NCBI RefSeq assembly: GCF_900109575.1
Contig: NZ_FOAF01000001.1
Location: 1,211,662-1,275,661, forward strand
From: Olivibacter domesticus
GTDB lineage: Bacteria > Bacteroidota > Bacteroidia > Sphingobacteriales > Sphingobacteriaceae
Reading direction: 5' to 3'
DNA: 64,000 nt
Shown in pieces: positions 1 to 8,358 of this stretch (its first letter is position 1; each line of letters begins with the position of its first letter). The notes under the pieces were generated by a model that had not been told where the DNA came from, made no database searches, and was given only the letters and a program-made list of their open reading frames with translations. A program made the translations under genes and the position numbers.

Positions 1-17
1 TTTAATTTGACAGTAAC

Positions 18-1691
18 ATGAAATTATTTCAAAAAACACAACGGTTTTGTACGCTATCCCTAGCAGCACTCGTGCTGCTGGGTAACAGCAGTTTCACCTC
101 GGGAAACCATCCGCAAAGGCCACAAAAATCAGAAAAGCCCAATATCATCCTGATCATGTCTGATGATATGGGCTATTCAGACATCGGCTGTTTCGGGGGT
201 GAAATTGAGACACCCAATCTAGACAAGTTAGCGGCAGGCGGTGTTCGGTTTACGCAGTTTTATAACGGAGCACGCTGCTGCCCTTCACGTGTTTCGTTGA
301 TGACTGGCCTATATCCCCACCAGGCCGGTATCGGCCATATGACCAATCCAAACGAAAATTTTGAACAACACGATTATCATGTTCCCGGTTATCGCGGTGA
401 AATGAGCCCTCAAACCCATACCCTGGCAGAAGTGCTCAAGACGGCGGGCTATACCACCCTCATGGCCGGTAAATGGCATCTCGGTATGGAGCAGAAAACG
501 CAATGGCCATTACAAAGAGGCTTCGATCGCTTTTACGGTATTTTAGATGGTGCCAGCAATTATTTCCAACCTGCTCCGCCACGCGGCATCACCCTGAACA
601 ACGAAAACATTTCGACGCAAGATCCCCATTATTATACCACGGATGCCTTTACTGATCATGCTATTCAATTTATCGATGAAAACCACCAGCAAAAGAGCGG
701 CCAGCCTTTCTTCCTTTATTTAGCATACAATGCTCCCCACTGGCCTTTACAGGCACCCAAGGAAGTCATTGATAAATACCGCAACCGTTATCGCGAAGGA
801 TGGACGAAACTGCGCGAAGAACGCTATCAACGCATGAAACAGATGGGCCTCGTGGATGCAAATTGGGCTTTAAGCAAGCAAGACATTTTCAACTGGGATA
901 CCTTGCCCCCCGAAAAGCAAGATGAAATGGCCTTGAGACGTGCCATATATGCTGCCCAAGTAGATCGTATGGATCAAAATATCGGTAAACTAGTAGCCTA
1001 TTTAAAGAAAAATAAACTGTATGATAATACCCTTATTGTTTTTATTAATGATAATGGTGCCTGCGCCGAAGGAGGTGATCTGGGAGGCGGTAAAAAAGAA
1101 AATCTGGAAACCAAGGTAGGTTTCTTTTTAAGCTATGGTAAAGGTTGGGCAAATGCCTCCAATACACCGTATCGCGAATATAAGCATTGGGTACATGAAG
1201 GAGGGATCTCCTCACCTTTCATTGCCCATTGGCCAGCAAAAATTCCGCAGCAACTAAACGGCTCCCTTATACACCACTATAGCTTTTTGCCCGATATGAT
1301 GGCTACCTTTGTGGATATCTCGGGTGCCCGCTATTCGAGCAATAAAAATGGAAAAGCCGTACCTTCCCCAGTGGGAAATAGTTTTGCTCCCTTGTTATCG
1401 GGCATCAACCAGCCCATACATAAGCAAGCTATTTTTTGGGAACACGAAGGTAATAAGGCCGTTCGCTTAGGCGATTACAAAGCGGTAATGACTTGGGAAG
1501 AAGGAAAAACGCATCAATGGGAGCTCTACAACATTCGGCAGGACCGAACCGAGCAGCATGATTTAGCCACAACAATGCCCCAAAAACTTAAAAGCATGGC
1601 AGCTGCCTGGCAGCAATGGGCCGATACGCATCAAGTACGCCCGTGGGAGCAAATGTTAGACAGTTTGCGAGCGAATGAACGGAGACAATAG
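18..1691 (+). CDS. Secreted arylsulfatase (type I, formylglycine-dependent)
   Basis: A 557-aa protein of the alkaline-phosphatase-superfamily sulfatases, expected to hydrolyse sulfate esters of glycans or small aryl sulfates in the periplasm or outside the cell. Residues 1-29 form a signal peptide (positive start, then a hydrophobic run). The metal-binding MSDDMG lies at 47-52. The formylglycine signature C87-C-P-S-R91 is followed by SLMTG, so Cys87 should become formylglycine. GKWHLG follows further on, and HEGG marks the C-terminal part. Length fits the S1 family (450-600 aa). It starts 17 nt into the window, so its upstream neighbours cannot be seen and an operon with other sulfatases cannot be excluded. 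No maturase gene occurs in the window. Family is secure; the substrate is not predictable. Confidence 0.93.
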   Translation: MKLFQKTQRFCTLSLAALVLLGNSSFTSGNHPQRPQKSEKPNIILIMSDDMGYSDIGCFGGEIETPNLDKLAAGGVRFTQFYNGARCCPSRVSLMTGLYPHQAGIGHMTNPNENFEQHDYHVPGYRGEMSPQTHTLAEVLKTAGYTTLMAGKWHLGMEQKTQWPLQRGFDRFYGILDGASNYFQPAPPRGITLNNENISTQDPHYYTTDAFTDHAIQFIDENHQQKSGQPFFLYLAYNAPHWPLQAPKEVIDKYRNRYREGWTKLREERYQRMKQMGLVDANWALSKQDIFNWDTLPPEKQDEMALRRAIYAAQVDRMDQNIGKLVAYLKKNKLYDNTLIVFINDNGACAEGGDLGGGKKENLETKVGFFLSYGKGWANASNTPYREYKHWVHEGGISSPFIAHWPAKIPQQLNGSLIHHYSFLPDMMATFVDISGARYSSNKNGKAVPSPVGNSFAPLLSGINQPIHKQAIFWEHEGNKAVRLGDYKAVMTWEEGKTHQWELYNIRQDRTEQHDLATTMPQKLKSMAAAWQQWADTHQVRPWEQMLDSLRANERRQ

Positions 1692-1890
1692 AAATGGCAA
1701 TAAAATTGACATCAATATGTCCAATCTAACCAAGTTGATTGCCATATTTGCAAACGCAAGAAAATGGAAAATTCAAACAACAACGACTTTATCATATGGT
1801 TTATCTGCCAACAAATTTCGATGTCTACATGTAGCGGCAACGCGCAACAGAAAAGGCCGTAAATAACATATAAATTTGTAGTATTACACG

Positions 1891-1920
1891 TAAGGGGGAA
1901 ATTGACCGTTTCCCCCTTTA
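1891..1920. terminator. Bidirectional stem-loop terminator
   Basis: An inverted repeat with arms TAAGGGGGAAA and TTTCCCCCTTTA around a loop of about 7 nt lies between the convergent sulfatase and the 70-aa minus-strand gene. It reads as a T-rich-tailed stem-loop in both directions. The rest of 1692-1942 shows no convincing gene. Confidence 0.6.
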
Positions 1921-1942
1921 CCGTTTCACTCCATTGTAGAGA

Positions 1943-2155
1943 TCACTTGTCCTCTTTCGCAACGGTAGATATTGCCGATGCGACAATTCCTGCAGTAGCC
2001 AGGTAACCGGCTATGCTTATTACCGTTACCGGTAAGGTAATGGGAGCTGCCAGTAGCGCTCCCCCTATTGCTCCTAAAGTTAAACCTATTGTTCTTATTT
2101 TTTTGAAGAACTTTGGTGTGGGAGACTTTATTCTATCAGTTATTTCAGTTTTCAT
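1943..2155 (-). CDS. Small membrane protein, unknown function
   Basis: A 70-aa protein starting MKTEITDRIK. Its basic N-terminus is followed by two hydrophobic segments rich in Gly, Ala and Ile (about residues 22-40 and 42-62), so it probably crosses the membrane twice. A start 21 nt further up (2176) is possible, but this ATG gives the cleaner N-terminus. It is the last of five small minus-strand genes (1943-5764) that include a holin-like protein and a DUF5675 protein. That company suggests a relict phage or lysis-type module. I recognise no named family, and function is unknown. Confidence 0.55.
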   Translation of the reverse strand: MKTEITDRIKSPTPKFFKKIRTIGLTLGAIGGALLAAPITLPVTVISIAGYLATAGIVASAISTVAKEDK

Positions 2156-2264
2156 AATTTTTGATTTAAGTATCAAGACATAAGTATTAAGACATAAGGC
2201 TTCATATATCAGATATAAGCATCAATGTATCAATTGTAATAACTAATTTAACTAAACTAAATAT

Positions 2265-2480
2265 TTACATTTTTCGCTCTAAAAATTCCATCCGCTGTCG
2301 TAGCAGATTGTAATTCGATTTCAACTCAGCTTTCATCAAGCGAATACTCGCTTTCATGAAGCTCATATCGTTCTCCATCTTCTTAAAGTTTCCATGTAAC
2401 TGTTTTAGGAAATAAGCTATAATAGAGAGTAGTATACTGATTACTGTACCTAGTAATGTTATTAATTCTGGTGTTTTCAT
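2265..2480 (-). CDS. Small holin-like membrane protein
   Basis: A 71-aa protein with one N-terminal transmembrane segment (residues 4-23, LITLLGTVISILLSIIAYFL), then an amphipathic, charged, probably coiled-coil tail (25-71). This one-TM-plus-helix layout resembles small holin-like or phage-associated membrane proteins often found beside DUF5675 genes in Bacteroidota. The upstream region is a structured repeat element rather than an ordinary promoter. Holin function is inferred from topology and neighbourhood only; no sequence motif proves it. Confidence 0.5.
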   Translation of the reverse strand: MKTPELITLLGTVISILLSIIAYFLKQLHGNFKKMENDMSFMKASIRLMKAELKSNYNLLRQRMEFLERKM

Positions 2481-2505
2481 TGTTTTTTAATTAAAAATGT
2501 TTATT

Positions 2506-2760
2506 AACTTTTCGCTTGATCGAAAAGTTACAAAAGATCAAGGCTCCATGGACTTCGCTAAAGATTCAGGTCTTACCCACAATCCTGTGCAGCCGCGCCT
2601 ACGCACATCCTCACCCTTCGCTTCCTCACATGATTTTTGGCCCATAGCTATCCTGAATCTTCTTTACGCTCATCCGCCAGTGGGCGGACAAGTTCCTTAT
2701 GAGGCCGGTCGTACTAGCGTGCCGTAGCTGACTATTGCATTACCGTTAATATTTCCGTCA
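2506..2760 (+). repeat. Structured interspersed repeat, copy R1
   Basis: First copy of a roughly 220-bp element. It opens with a perfect 9-bp hairpin (2506-2514 with 2521-2529) whose loop is CTTGAT. The segment GATCAAG at 2536-2542 is complementary to CTTGATC at 2515-2521, so a pseudoknot can form. A long-range inverted repeat AAGATTCAGG (2561-2570) / CCTGAATCTT (2652-2661) encloses the middle part, and a TCCGCC/GGGCGGA hairpin follows. Copies R2 (3476) and R3 (4870) share most of the sequence. The open frame through it (2497-2727) is not taken as coding. Confidence 0.8.
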
Positions 2761-2945
2761 CTGCGAGGCATCGGTATGTGTGAGCCGTGGCAGTCTCTCT
2801 CGCAACTCATAACGGGCAACTCACAAATATTAAATGAGGTCGTTCCTGCTAGTGTGCTGAAGCTTTAAATGAAATCGTCATGTCCGGAATGAAATGGAGT
2901 GGAGAGATCTCAAACAGACCCTTCGACTCCGCTCAGGGTGACGTT
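2757..2945. repeat. Mixed short interspersed repeats
   Basis: A stretch built of short repeat units: a unit starting GTCACTGCGAGGCATC that resembles the common Bacteroidota intergenic repeat; an AACTCATAACGGGCAACTC unit that recurs near 3735; and a unit CGTCATGTCC...CAGGGTGACG (2888-2942) with inverted ends. Together with 2481-2760 it fills the gap between the holin-like gene and the DUF5675 gene. No gene is seen here. Confidence 0.6.
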
Positions 2946-2999
2946 ATTTAGCAATGCAACATGCTACTCAACTATTTTCCTACTTAACGATTCCACAAC

Positions 3000-3443
3000 T
3001 CAACAATTTAACGTCTCAACCATTAACCTCCTCCCTTCTTCAGCGGCTTGTACTAGTAAAGGATAAACCCTTTTATAGGCATCAGCCGAATGGAGCACAC
3101 GGTAATCTCCATTCACCAGTTGATAGTAACTCCCAGTGAGAAGACAACCTCTTGTATCCGTATGGTAATTACCGATATGAAAGAATACCAATGTAAATTC
3201 TGGTATTCCTTTTATCTCTACCATCCCTTTATGAATAGAAGCATATCTAACTGAATATTTGCTATTCATACCAGCTGTTTTATTTAAAACAAGAGGATAG
3301 TTGCCCGCTGGGATAGCGGTTTCTCCGGGAATTTTCTGTTCCCTTATTTTATCTTCCAAGATGTAACATTGAAAGAGGTCGTTAATATATAACTGACCGA
3401 GTGTAGTATGTGCGCCTTCGGCGATTCTTAATAGTTTTATCAT
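3000..3443 (-). CDS. DUF5675 family protein
   Basis: A 147-aa protein starting MIKLLRIAEG. It matches the DUF5675 pattern: a short beta-rich domain with LEDKIRE, IPAGNYPL, GMVEIKGIPEF, FHIGNYHTDTRGCLL and a closing VNGDYRVLHSADAY segment. The family occurs in bacteria and phages and its activity is unknown; a cell-wall role has been suspected because of its neighbours. The start was placed at 3443 because the upstream extension would be encoded by repeat element R2. It sits between the holin-like gene and a 195-aa unknown, consistent with a relict phage-like cassette. Family call is good; function is open. Confidence 0.75.
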   Translation of the reverse strand: MIKLLRIAEGAHTTLGQLYINDLFQCYILEDKIREQKIPGETAIPAGNYPLVLNKTAGMNSKYSVRYASIHKGMVEIKGIPEFTLVFFHIGNYHTDTRGCLLTGSYYQLVNGDYRVLHSADAYKRVYPLLVQAAEEGRRLMVETLNC

Positions 3444-3475
3444 TTTCTTATTTATTTTCTTAACTATTTTGTTCC

Positions 3476-3790
3476 ACTTTTGGCTTGACCCAAAAGTTAG
3501 CAAAAGGTCAAGGCTACATGGTCTTCGCTAAAGATTCAGGTCTCACGCGCAATCATGTGGAGCCGCTCCTACGCACATCCTCACCCTTCGCTTCCTCACA
3601 TGATTTTCAGGCCATAGTTATCCTGAATCTTTTTAACGCTCATCCGCCAGTGGGCGGACAAGTTCCTTATGAGGCCAGTCCTCCAAGCGTGCCGTAACTG
3701 ACTATTGCATTACCGTTAATATTTCCGTCACTCGCAACTCATAACGGGCAACTCACAAATATTAAATGAGGCCAGTCCTGCAAGCGTGCC
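3476..3790 (+). repeat. Structured interspersed repeat, copy R2
   Basis: Second copy of the element. Hairpin ACTTTTGG (3476-3483) / CCAAAAGT (3490-3497) has loop CTTGAC. GGTCAAG (3506-3512) pairs perfectly with CTTGACC (3484-3490). Relative to R1 both helices carry compensatory changes. The body is nearly identical to R1, including the GATTCAGG/CCTGAATC and TCCGCC/GGGCGGA inverted repeats, and then runs into the GCCGTAACTGACTATTGCAT tail and an AACTCATAACGGGCAACTC unit. The open frame 3485-3697 is treated as non-coding. Confidence 0.8.
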
Positions 3791-3932
3791 GTAGTCTTAG
3801 CTATCGTTTACTAGTTCACTGGCCTCTAATAACCAATAACTGACAACAAGTAACTAAAGGAACGTGCCGTAGTTTACATATCCGTTTTCGTTAAAAGTTT
3901 CCTGGGCACAAGGCCCAGAGAACTTTTGATTG

Positions 3933-4520
3933 TTACGGGTTGGTGTCTTCTCCATAACTTTTCACCTCGGAGTAGGTATTGCCGGGCGTGTCGGTCATGG
4001 TCACTTTGATGATACTATTCGTATAGTCGGTATTATCAACCGTAGCTGTGTAGTACCATTCGATGCCCTGGGTATCGACGTTCTCTGCATAGCCTGCCTC
4101 GATAATCGCTCCTTCTTCATCTTGAATCTCGACCATCACTTCTTTTACCATCAATACGTCTTTTATTAAAATGGATACTAGATCGCCTATCACTCCATTA
4201 TAAGCCCTATCGTCTAAACGTCTAATGGTTGGTGCGGTGTAGAAATCTTTAAAGGCTACATTATAGGCTGTTTGATTGATGTTTGCCTTCGCTTGGTAAG
4301 CTGCCTTTAACTCCGGATTCTCAATGGCCTTACGTGCGTAAAGCGATGCATCTAAGAAACGGTTCTGCACTCTTAACTGGTCGGGTGAATAGATACGCTC
4401 GGCACCGTTTCTCGGTCTACGGGCGATGATTGTTTTGTCGCCACGCTGACGGAATACCAACATCTTTCCTACTGTTCCGCTTGCTCCCTGCATTACTACA
4501 TTGTCTCTCGATTTTGCCAT
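3933..4520 (-). CDS. Conserved Bacteroidota hypothetical protein
   Basis: A 195-aa soluble protein beginning MAKSRDNVVMQGASGTVGKM, followed by VFRQRGDKTIIARRPR. This opening is shared by a family of unnamed Bacteroidota proteins, which I recognise only as conserved hypotheticals. The middle part (85-125) is helical and Asn/Ala-rich. The C-terminal part (about 105-190) reads as a beta-sandwich-like domain. No signal peptide or catalytic motif is visible. It belongs to the small-gene cluster with DUF5675 and the holin-like gene; a structural or phage-derived role is only a guess. Confidence 0.65.
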   Translation of the reverse strand: MAKSRDNVVMQGASGTVGKMLVFRQRGDKTIIARRPRNGAERIYSPDQLRVQNRFLDASLYARKAIENPELKAAYQAKANINQTAYNVAFKDFYTAPTIRRLDDRAYNGVIGDLVSILIKDVLMVKEVMVEIQDEEGAIIEAGYAENVDTQGIEWYYTATVDNTDYTNSIIKVTMTDTPGNTYSEVKSYGEDTNP

Positions 4521-4748
4521 GATCTTAATAATTTTTAATTGTTAAAAAATCTGTTCATGTAAGCTTTTCCGGGTACCCATTCGTCTGACTTACAAGGGCA
4601 AAGGTTAATAAAATATTTTATAAATTATTGATTTTCAGCTTGTTGAAATGATTTTAGAAGATTTATGAAGGATTATGAAGAATATTGATTTTTTTATGTG
4701 CTTTTTCTTACAGATTTTTCTTGTCCTTTATGCTTGAAAATTTTCTCA

Positions 4749-5075
4749 TCCTTTTTCTTGAAAAAAAGGATCAAACCGAGAAGCTCTGCTTCGAGCTCAT
4801 GAACACCTTTGAAACAAACAAATGGTGAATAAATTCAAGACTTCATAATCTTCGCTAAAGATTTTTATTGTTCTTTATGCTTGAACATAAAGAACCAAAC
4901 ATTCAAGGCTTCATGGTCATCGCTAAAGATTCAGGTCTTACGCGCAATCCTGTGCAGCCGCTCCTACGCACATTCCTACCCTTCGCTTCCTCACAGGATT
5001 TTCAGGCCATAGCTATCCTGAATCTTCTTTACGCTCTTTCCATGAGGCCTGTCCCGCATTCGTGCCGTAGTTTTA
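4749..5075 (+). repeat. Structured interspersed repeat, copies R4 (decayed) and R3
   Basis: R4 keeps the hairpin TCCTTTTT (4749-4756) / AAAAAGGA (4763-4770) with loop CTTGAA but has a short, diverged body. R3 begins with a 10-bp hairpin GTTCTTTATG (4870-4879) / CATAAAGAAC (4886-4895), loop CTTGAA, and has TTCAAG (4902-4907) complementary to the loop. Its body carries AGATTCAGG and CCTGAATCT but lacks the TCCGCC/GGGCGGA hairpin of R1 and R2. The gap 4521-5467 holds these repeats, further AACTCATAAC-type units and the tandem repeat below. No gene is supported. Confidence 0.75.
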
Positions 5076-5224
5076 TTTGGCGGTTTACTAGTGCGCCCGC
5101 CTCTCACAACTGGCAATTCACAACCATTAAATGAAGCCGGTCCTGCATGCGTGCCGTTACTGACTATTGCATTGGCGTTAATATTGGTATCACGCACAAC
5201 TCATAACTACAACTCATAACTTAA

Positions 5225-5414
5225 TGTTGCCTTGTCTCCTAATAACCAATAACGGGTAACGAATAACTAATAACCAATAACGAATAACTATAATATAGAC
5301 AGGGCTTAGGCAGTACTGAAGCAGGGTCCTTATAGGGTCAGTGCAGGAAGATTGTATAGTGGTTCTATAGTGAAGCTAGCAAGAAGCTATAGTCATCCTA
5401 GCAAGAAGCTATAG
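5225..5414. repeat. Short tandem repeats
   Basis: Around 5225-5290 variants of AATAACCAATAACG recur. At 5376-5392 and 5398-5414 the 17-mer CTAGCAAGAAGCTATAG occurs twice with a 22-bp period, preceded by related TCTATAG units. These are non-coding and lie just beyond the end of the 98-aa minus-strand gene. Confidence 0.6.
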
Positions 5415-5433
5415 CGGGGCTAGGCTCATTATA

Positions 5434-5466
5434 GGCTGCAACGACCGTGTGCGTTGCAGCCTTTTT
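5434..5466. terminator. Strong stem-loop beyond the 98-aa gene
   Basis: A perfect 10-bp stem GGCTGCAACG (5434-5443) / CGTTGCAGCC (5452-5461) with an 8-nt loop and TTTTT on the plus-strand side. It lies immediately after the stop of the minus-strand gene at 5468, so it probably ends that transcript, although the T-run faces the other way. Confidence 0.55.
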
Positions 5467-5467
5467 G

Positions 5468-5764
5468 TTAGCGATCGCGCAGTGTATTGCGGATGGCTTC
5501 TATTACTTCATTTTCGAGATATATGTCTTTGCCGTCGAGATCATATACTTTAAGTATCTTTTTCTTTTTGAGATGGTAAAGCTTGGTATCTCCTATTTTA
5601 AGCATGATTTTTATATCGGCATTATCCAGCACCTTTACGGAGGCCTGCGCGCATTGCGCGCAGCTATTTGGTGCATTATTCTGCACGAGGATTGCTTTTA
5701 ACAAATCGTGAATGTTTATTAATGTTTTAAGAATAAGTTTGCCTATAAGGTTGAATTGCTTCAT
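5468..5764 (-). CDS. Hypothetical protein with CAQCAQ motif
   Basis: A 98-aa protein. The N-terminal third (1-30) is hydrophobic and helical, the middle has NSCAQCAQAS, and the C-terminal half is a charged alpha/beta segment ending in IRNTLRDR. The Cys pair is encoded by a 19-nt palindrome of GCGC units (arms CTGCGCGCA / TGCGCGCAG). That raises the possibility that a small palindromic repeat inserted into the frame. No family recognised. It is the first gene of the 1.9-5.8 kb minus-strand cluster, although 947 bp of repeats separate it from the next gene. Confidence 0.5.
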   Translation of the reverse strand: MKQFNLIGKLILKTLINIHDLLKAILVQNNAPNSCAQCAQASVKVLDNADIKIMLKIGDTKLYHLKKKKILKVYDLDGKDIYLENEVIEAIRNTLRDR

Positions 5765-5944
5765 GTTCTGCGGTGTTTAAAACCATCTGCAGGTTAAGCC
5801 CGATAAACGACAATGAGGCAAACACCACCCAACAAATCTACATACCTCTAAAGCATATTATCCCGATGGAGATGGAAGGTTAATAATTTAGTTAAGCCCT
5901 AAAATACGTATTAAATGTGATTTGGACAGTAAATTTCAAACAAA

Positions 5945-7057
5945 TTAGCCTGTATAATGCTTTATATTGTTGATTTTTACAATGGAAACAAAGGTATTAC
6001 CCCGCAATTCGCTCGTAAGCCTACCATCTTCCCGATAATATTCATGCAGGCGTTCCTGCAGATTTTTCAATCCCTTTTTGGTACTATCATTTGCGGTGTT
6101 AGTGGCAATTTTGTTCGTTGTTTGAATCACTAAACAACCTTCATGATAATCGATCGTTAACAGTGCCGGCTGCTCTTCGTTACGGAAATCACCATATTTA
6201 AAGATATTTTCTACCAGTAAAAGAACAGCCATTGGCAGGATGCGCAGCGTGCCCAGATTGCTGGAAATTTTGACATTAAAAAAGCAAGCATCCCCGTAGC
6301 GGAATTTATTGATCGCTATTAAAAGCTCGCAGTTTTCTATCTCCTCAGACAGCGAGATCGTCTTACCCGCTGTATGCACATAGTAGCGCACCAACCTGAT
6401 CGCCTGGCTCATGACCGTACGACTCCTCTTTTCATCTATTAACCCCCTGATAGAAGTTAACAGATTAAAAAGTAAATGCGGATTCAGTTCGGCCCGCCAT
6501 AGCTCGCGTTTCAGTGTGCTCGTCATCTTGTGTTGCAATCTACCTTCTTTAAGACTTTTCAGTGCCAGGTTAAATAACCTAATCAGCACATAATACACGA
6601 TGCTAAAAGGGATGTAATTCATAAAAGGAGCAAGCACCCCTTTTAGATTAACTATTTCCACCGATAACGATTCATTTGGCGTATATGAGAATTCCAGCGC
6701 ATTTGAAGCCATACTTACCCATATTATAAGCCCACATACCACCAAAAATTCGAGCAGCAGTGCTAAAGGCATTTTCCAGATGACATGCCAGTTCCATCTC
6801 TTGGTTACTAAGGGGAGTACCAGGCAAACAGATGCATAAAACATCAATATGGTATAGCCATAATGAAACAGGATGCTCGATAAGACATCCATCTCCTCCA
6901 CAATGAAGTAACTTGCAAGGCTGAGCTCCACAAAAATGCGGAGCTCCCATACGGCAACATGCGTCCAGCCATTTTTCATCATATGGATTACGAATGTTAT
7001 CCAATAGATCAGCTGATTACGGTTTAAGGTTTTTATAGGTTGGTCAATTAATGGCAT
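5945..7057 (-). CDS. LytS/YehU-type sensor histidine kinase
   Basis: A 370-aa membrane histidine kinase. Four hydrophobic stretches lie between about residues 16 and 160 (around 16-30, 60-84, 96-118 and 148-163). The His_kinase motif RAELNPHLLFNLLTSIR follows, with His194 as the phospho-acceptor. The ATPase domain has the N-box-like LLLVENIFKYGD and a degenerate G box (KKGLKNLQERL), normal for this family. It autophosphorylates and passes phosphate to the LytTR regulator encoded 42 nt upstream in the same transcript. The signal is unknown. Adjacent targets could be the HTTM gene run at 8 kb, but nothing in the sequence proves this. Confidence 0.9.
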   Translation of the reverse strand: MPLIDQPIKTLNRNQLIYWITFVIHMMKNGWTHVAVWELRIFVELSLASYFIVEEMDVLSSILFHYGYTILMFYASVCLVLPLVTKRWNWHVIWKMPLALLLEFLVVCGLIIWVSMASNALEFSYTPNESLSVEIVNLKGVLAPFMNYIPFSIVYYVLIRLFNLALKSLKEGRLQHKMTSTLKRELWRAELNPHLLFNLLTSIRGLIDEKRSRTVMSQAIRLVRYYVHTAGKTISLSEEIENCELLIAINKFRYGDACFFNVKISSNLGTLRILPMAVLLLVENIFKYGDFRNEEQPALLTIDYHEGCLVIQTTNKIATNTANDSTKKGLKNLQERLHEYYREDGRLTSELRGNTFVSIVKINNIKHYTG

Positions 7058-7099
7058 TTCAAAAAAATTAATGAATCATTCCTGAAGAAAATTAGCAGG

Positions 7100-7825
7100 C
7101 TAAGGCAGTAAAAGCTTGTTACGGAACACATTACTATACCTATAAGTCAAACTGGCTGTCTGGCCAGTTTTTAGGTATACGGTTTGATCATGAATTCTCT
7201 CCACATAGCTTTTTGCAACTAACTGAAAGCGGTTTACCTGCGCAAAAAGATCGGGATAGGTTCTAAGTATACTGGCCAGTGAGCTTTTTACCGTAAATAT
7301 TTCATCCACATTATGCACTAAGGTAAACTGTACGTAATTTTCAATCACCGTTATCAGCGACACTTCCTCTAAAAGAATAGGCATCTTCGCGTGCTTTCCG
7401 TTGATGGGCTTCATGGTCTGCGCCCACATTTTTCGCGGTAAAATTTCTTCTCTTATAGGTGCGCTCGCACGGATTTCAATAAAACGATTGATGTGCTTCC
7501 TTATATCTTCTTCCATAGCAGGTTTATGCATGTAAGCATCACATAATTTCCCAAAAGCTTCCAATGTATGCTGTGGATGGGCTGTTAAAAAGATAAAATA
7601 ATCACATAAGCTCCGGCAGAGTTCGAGCGTTTTCATTCCTGAGAGGTTTGGCATTTCAATATCACAGAATATCACTTCGATTTTACGGTAATCGACAAGA
7701 AAATCGATCGCCTCCTCAGCATCGGTAAAGGTTCTGATTACCTGAAAAGTTTTAATAGGTGCCACTTCTTTTAGAAAATCCTGAAGCGCTAATGGCTCAT
7801 CATCAATAGCAATTGCTTCCAACAT
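7100..7825 (-). CDS. LytTR-family response regulator
   Basis: A 241-aa response regulator. The receiver domain (1-120) has the acidic pair D8/D9, phospho-acceptor Asp55 in IFCDIEMPN, Thr81 and Lys101 in HKPAMEEDI. A C-terminal LytTR DNA-binding domain (about 135-238) has EEVSLITVIENYVQFTL and FQLVAKSYVERI. It is first in an operon with the LytS-type kinase, a standard Bacteroidota pairing. Members bind direct repeats in promoters; no matching repeat was identified here. The start at 7825 gives the canonical MLEAIAIDDEPLA opening. Confidence 0.93.
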   Translation of the reverse strand: MLEAIAIDDEPLALQDFLKEVAPIKTFQVIRTFTDAEEAIDFLVDYRKIEVIFCDIEMPNLSGMKTLELCRSLCDYFIFLTAHPQHTLEAFGKLCDAYMHKPAMEEDIRKHINRFIEIRASAPIREEILPRKMWAQTMKPINGKHAKMPILLEEVSLITVIENYVQFTLVHNVDEIFTVKSSLASILRTYPDLFAQVNRFQLVAKSYVERIHDQTVYLKTGQTASLTYRYSNVFRNKLLLP

Positions 7826-7898
7826 AGATTATACTGGTTTAGATTCAAAAAAATCCGATAAGCAATTTTAGCATTTAGGGGGTTCACGCAAACTTAAC

Positions 7899-7936
7899 AA
7901 AAACAGGCCTTAAACCCAAATCTAAGGCCTGTTTTT
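7899..7936. terminator. Perfect 14-bp stem-loop, terminator-like
   Basis: AAAAACAGGCCTTA (7899-7912) pairs with TAAGGCCTGTTTTT (7923-7936) around a 10-nt loop. It has A/T tails on both sides and so can terminate in either direction. It lies between the divergent regulator gene and the gene at 8076, and would insulate the two. Confidence 0.65.
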
Positions 7937-8075
7937 ATCAATGCTCAAGCTATTCAGCTTTTTAGTCACCCAAAACATAGCCTTCGTCACCCAAAAAAGC
8001 TGTTCATCACTTTTTGCTGGATTTCGGGCCTAAATAAGTACAAATTGGGGCTGTAAACCAATAAATTACATTATT

Positions 8076-8312
8076 ATGCGAACATTATTTGCCACCGCCT
8101 TTTTTATAGCCCTGTTCTTTTTCGGTCTCTTCTTACCCTCTAGCGCTGTACTGCCCAGCCTCGTGGAAACTCAGATAACAGAAGCGGACTTCGAATTTGA
8201 ATACGAATCTGCCCAAAGCGTCTTTAAACATTTTCTGTATATAAAAGATACGCCAAGCGAACCCCTTAATAAATCCATGTTTGATGCCGTGCTAGCCAAC
8301 TACGATCAATAA
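8076..8312 (+). CDS. Small secreted or membrane-anchored protein
   Basis: A 78-aa protein with an N-terminal hydrophobic segment (5-26, ending in SSAVLPS) that looks like a signal peptide or anchor. The rest is acidic (EADFEFEYESAQSVFKHF) and lacks Cys. It starts a five-gene plus-strand run (8076-13068) leading into a one-TM protein, an HTTM protein, an AraC regulator and a helicase-like protein. The short exported product upstream of an HTTM membrane protein recalls peptide-plus-processor arrangements. No cleavage motif is visible, so this is speculation. No family recognised. Confidence 0.6.
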   Translation: MRTLFATAFFIALFFFGLFLPSSAVLPSLVETQITEADFEFEYESAQSVFKHFLYIKDTPSEPLNKSMFDAVLANYDQ

Positions 8313-8358
8313 CCATCTGCGCCGGCCTGCACGCAGGCCGGCCAACACAGAACCTATT

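Noticed and set aside
1675-1866. 63-aa plus-strand frame after the sulfatase
   Set aside because: It overlaps the sulfatase end, has no recognisable domain and low-complexity composition.
2497-5134. Open frames of 70-90 aa inside the structured repeats (2497-2727, 3485-3697, 4868-5134)
   Set aside because: They are the same repeat read in one frame; the conserved features are inverted repeats with compensatory changes, not codons, and the strand is opposite to the real genes.
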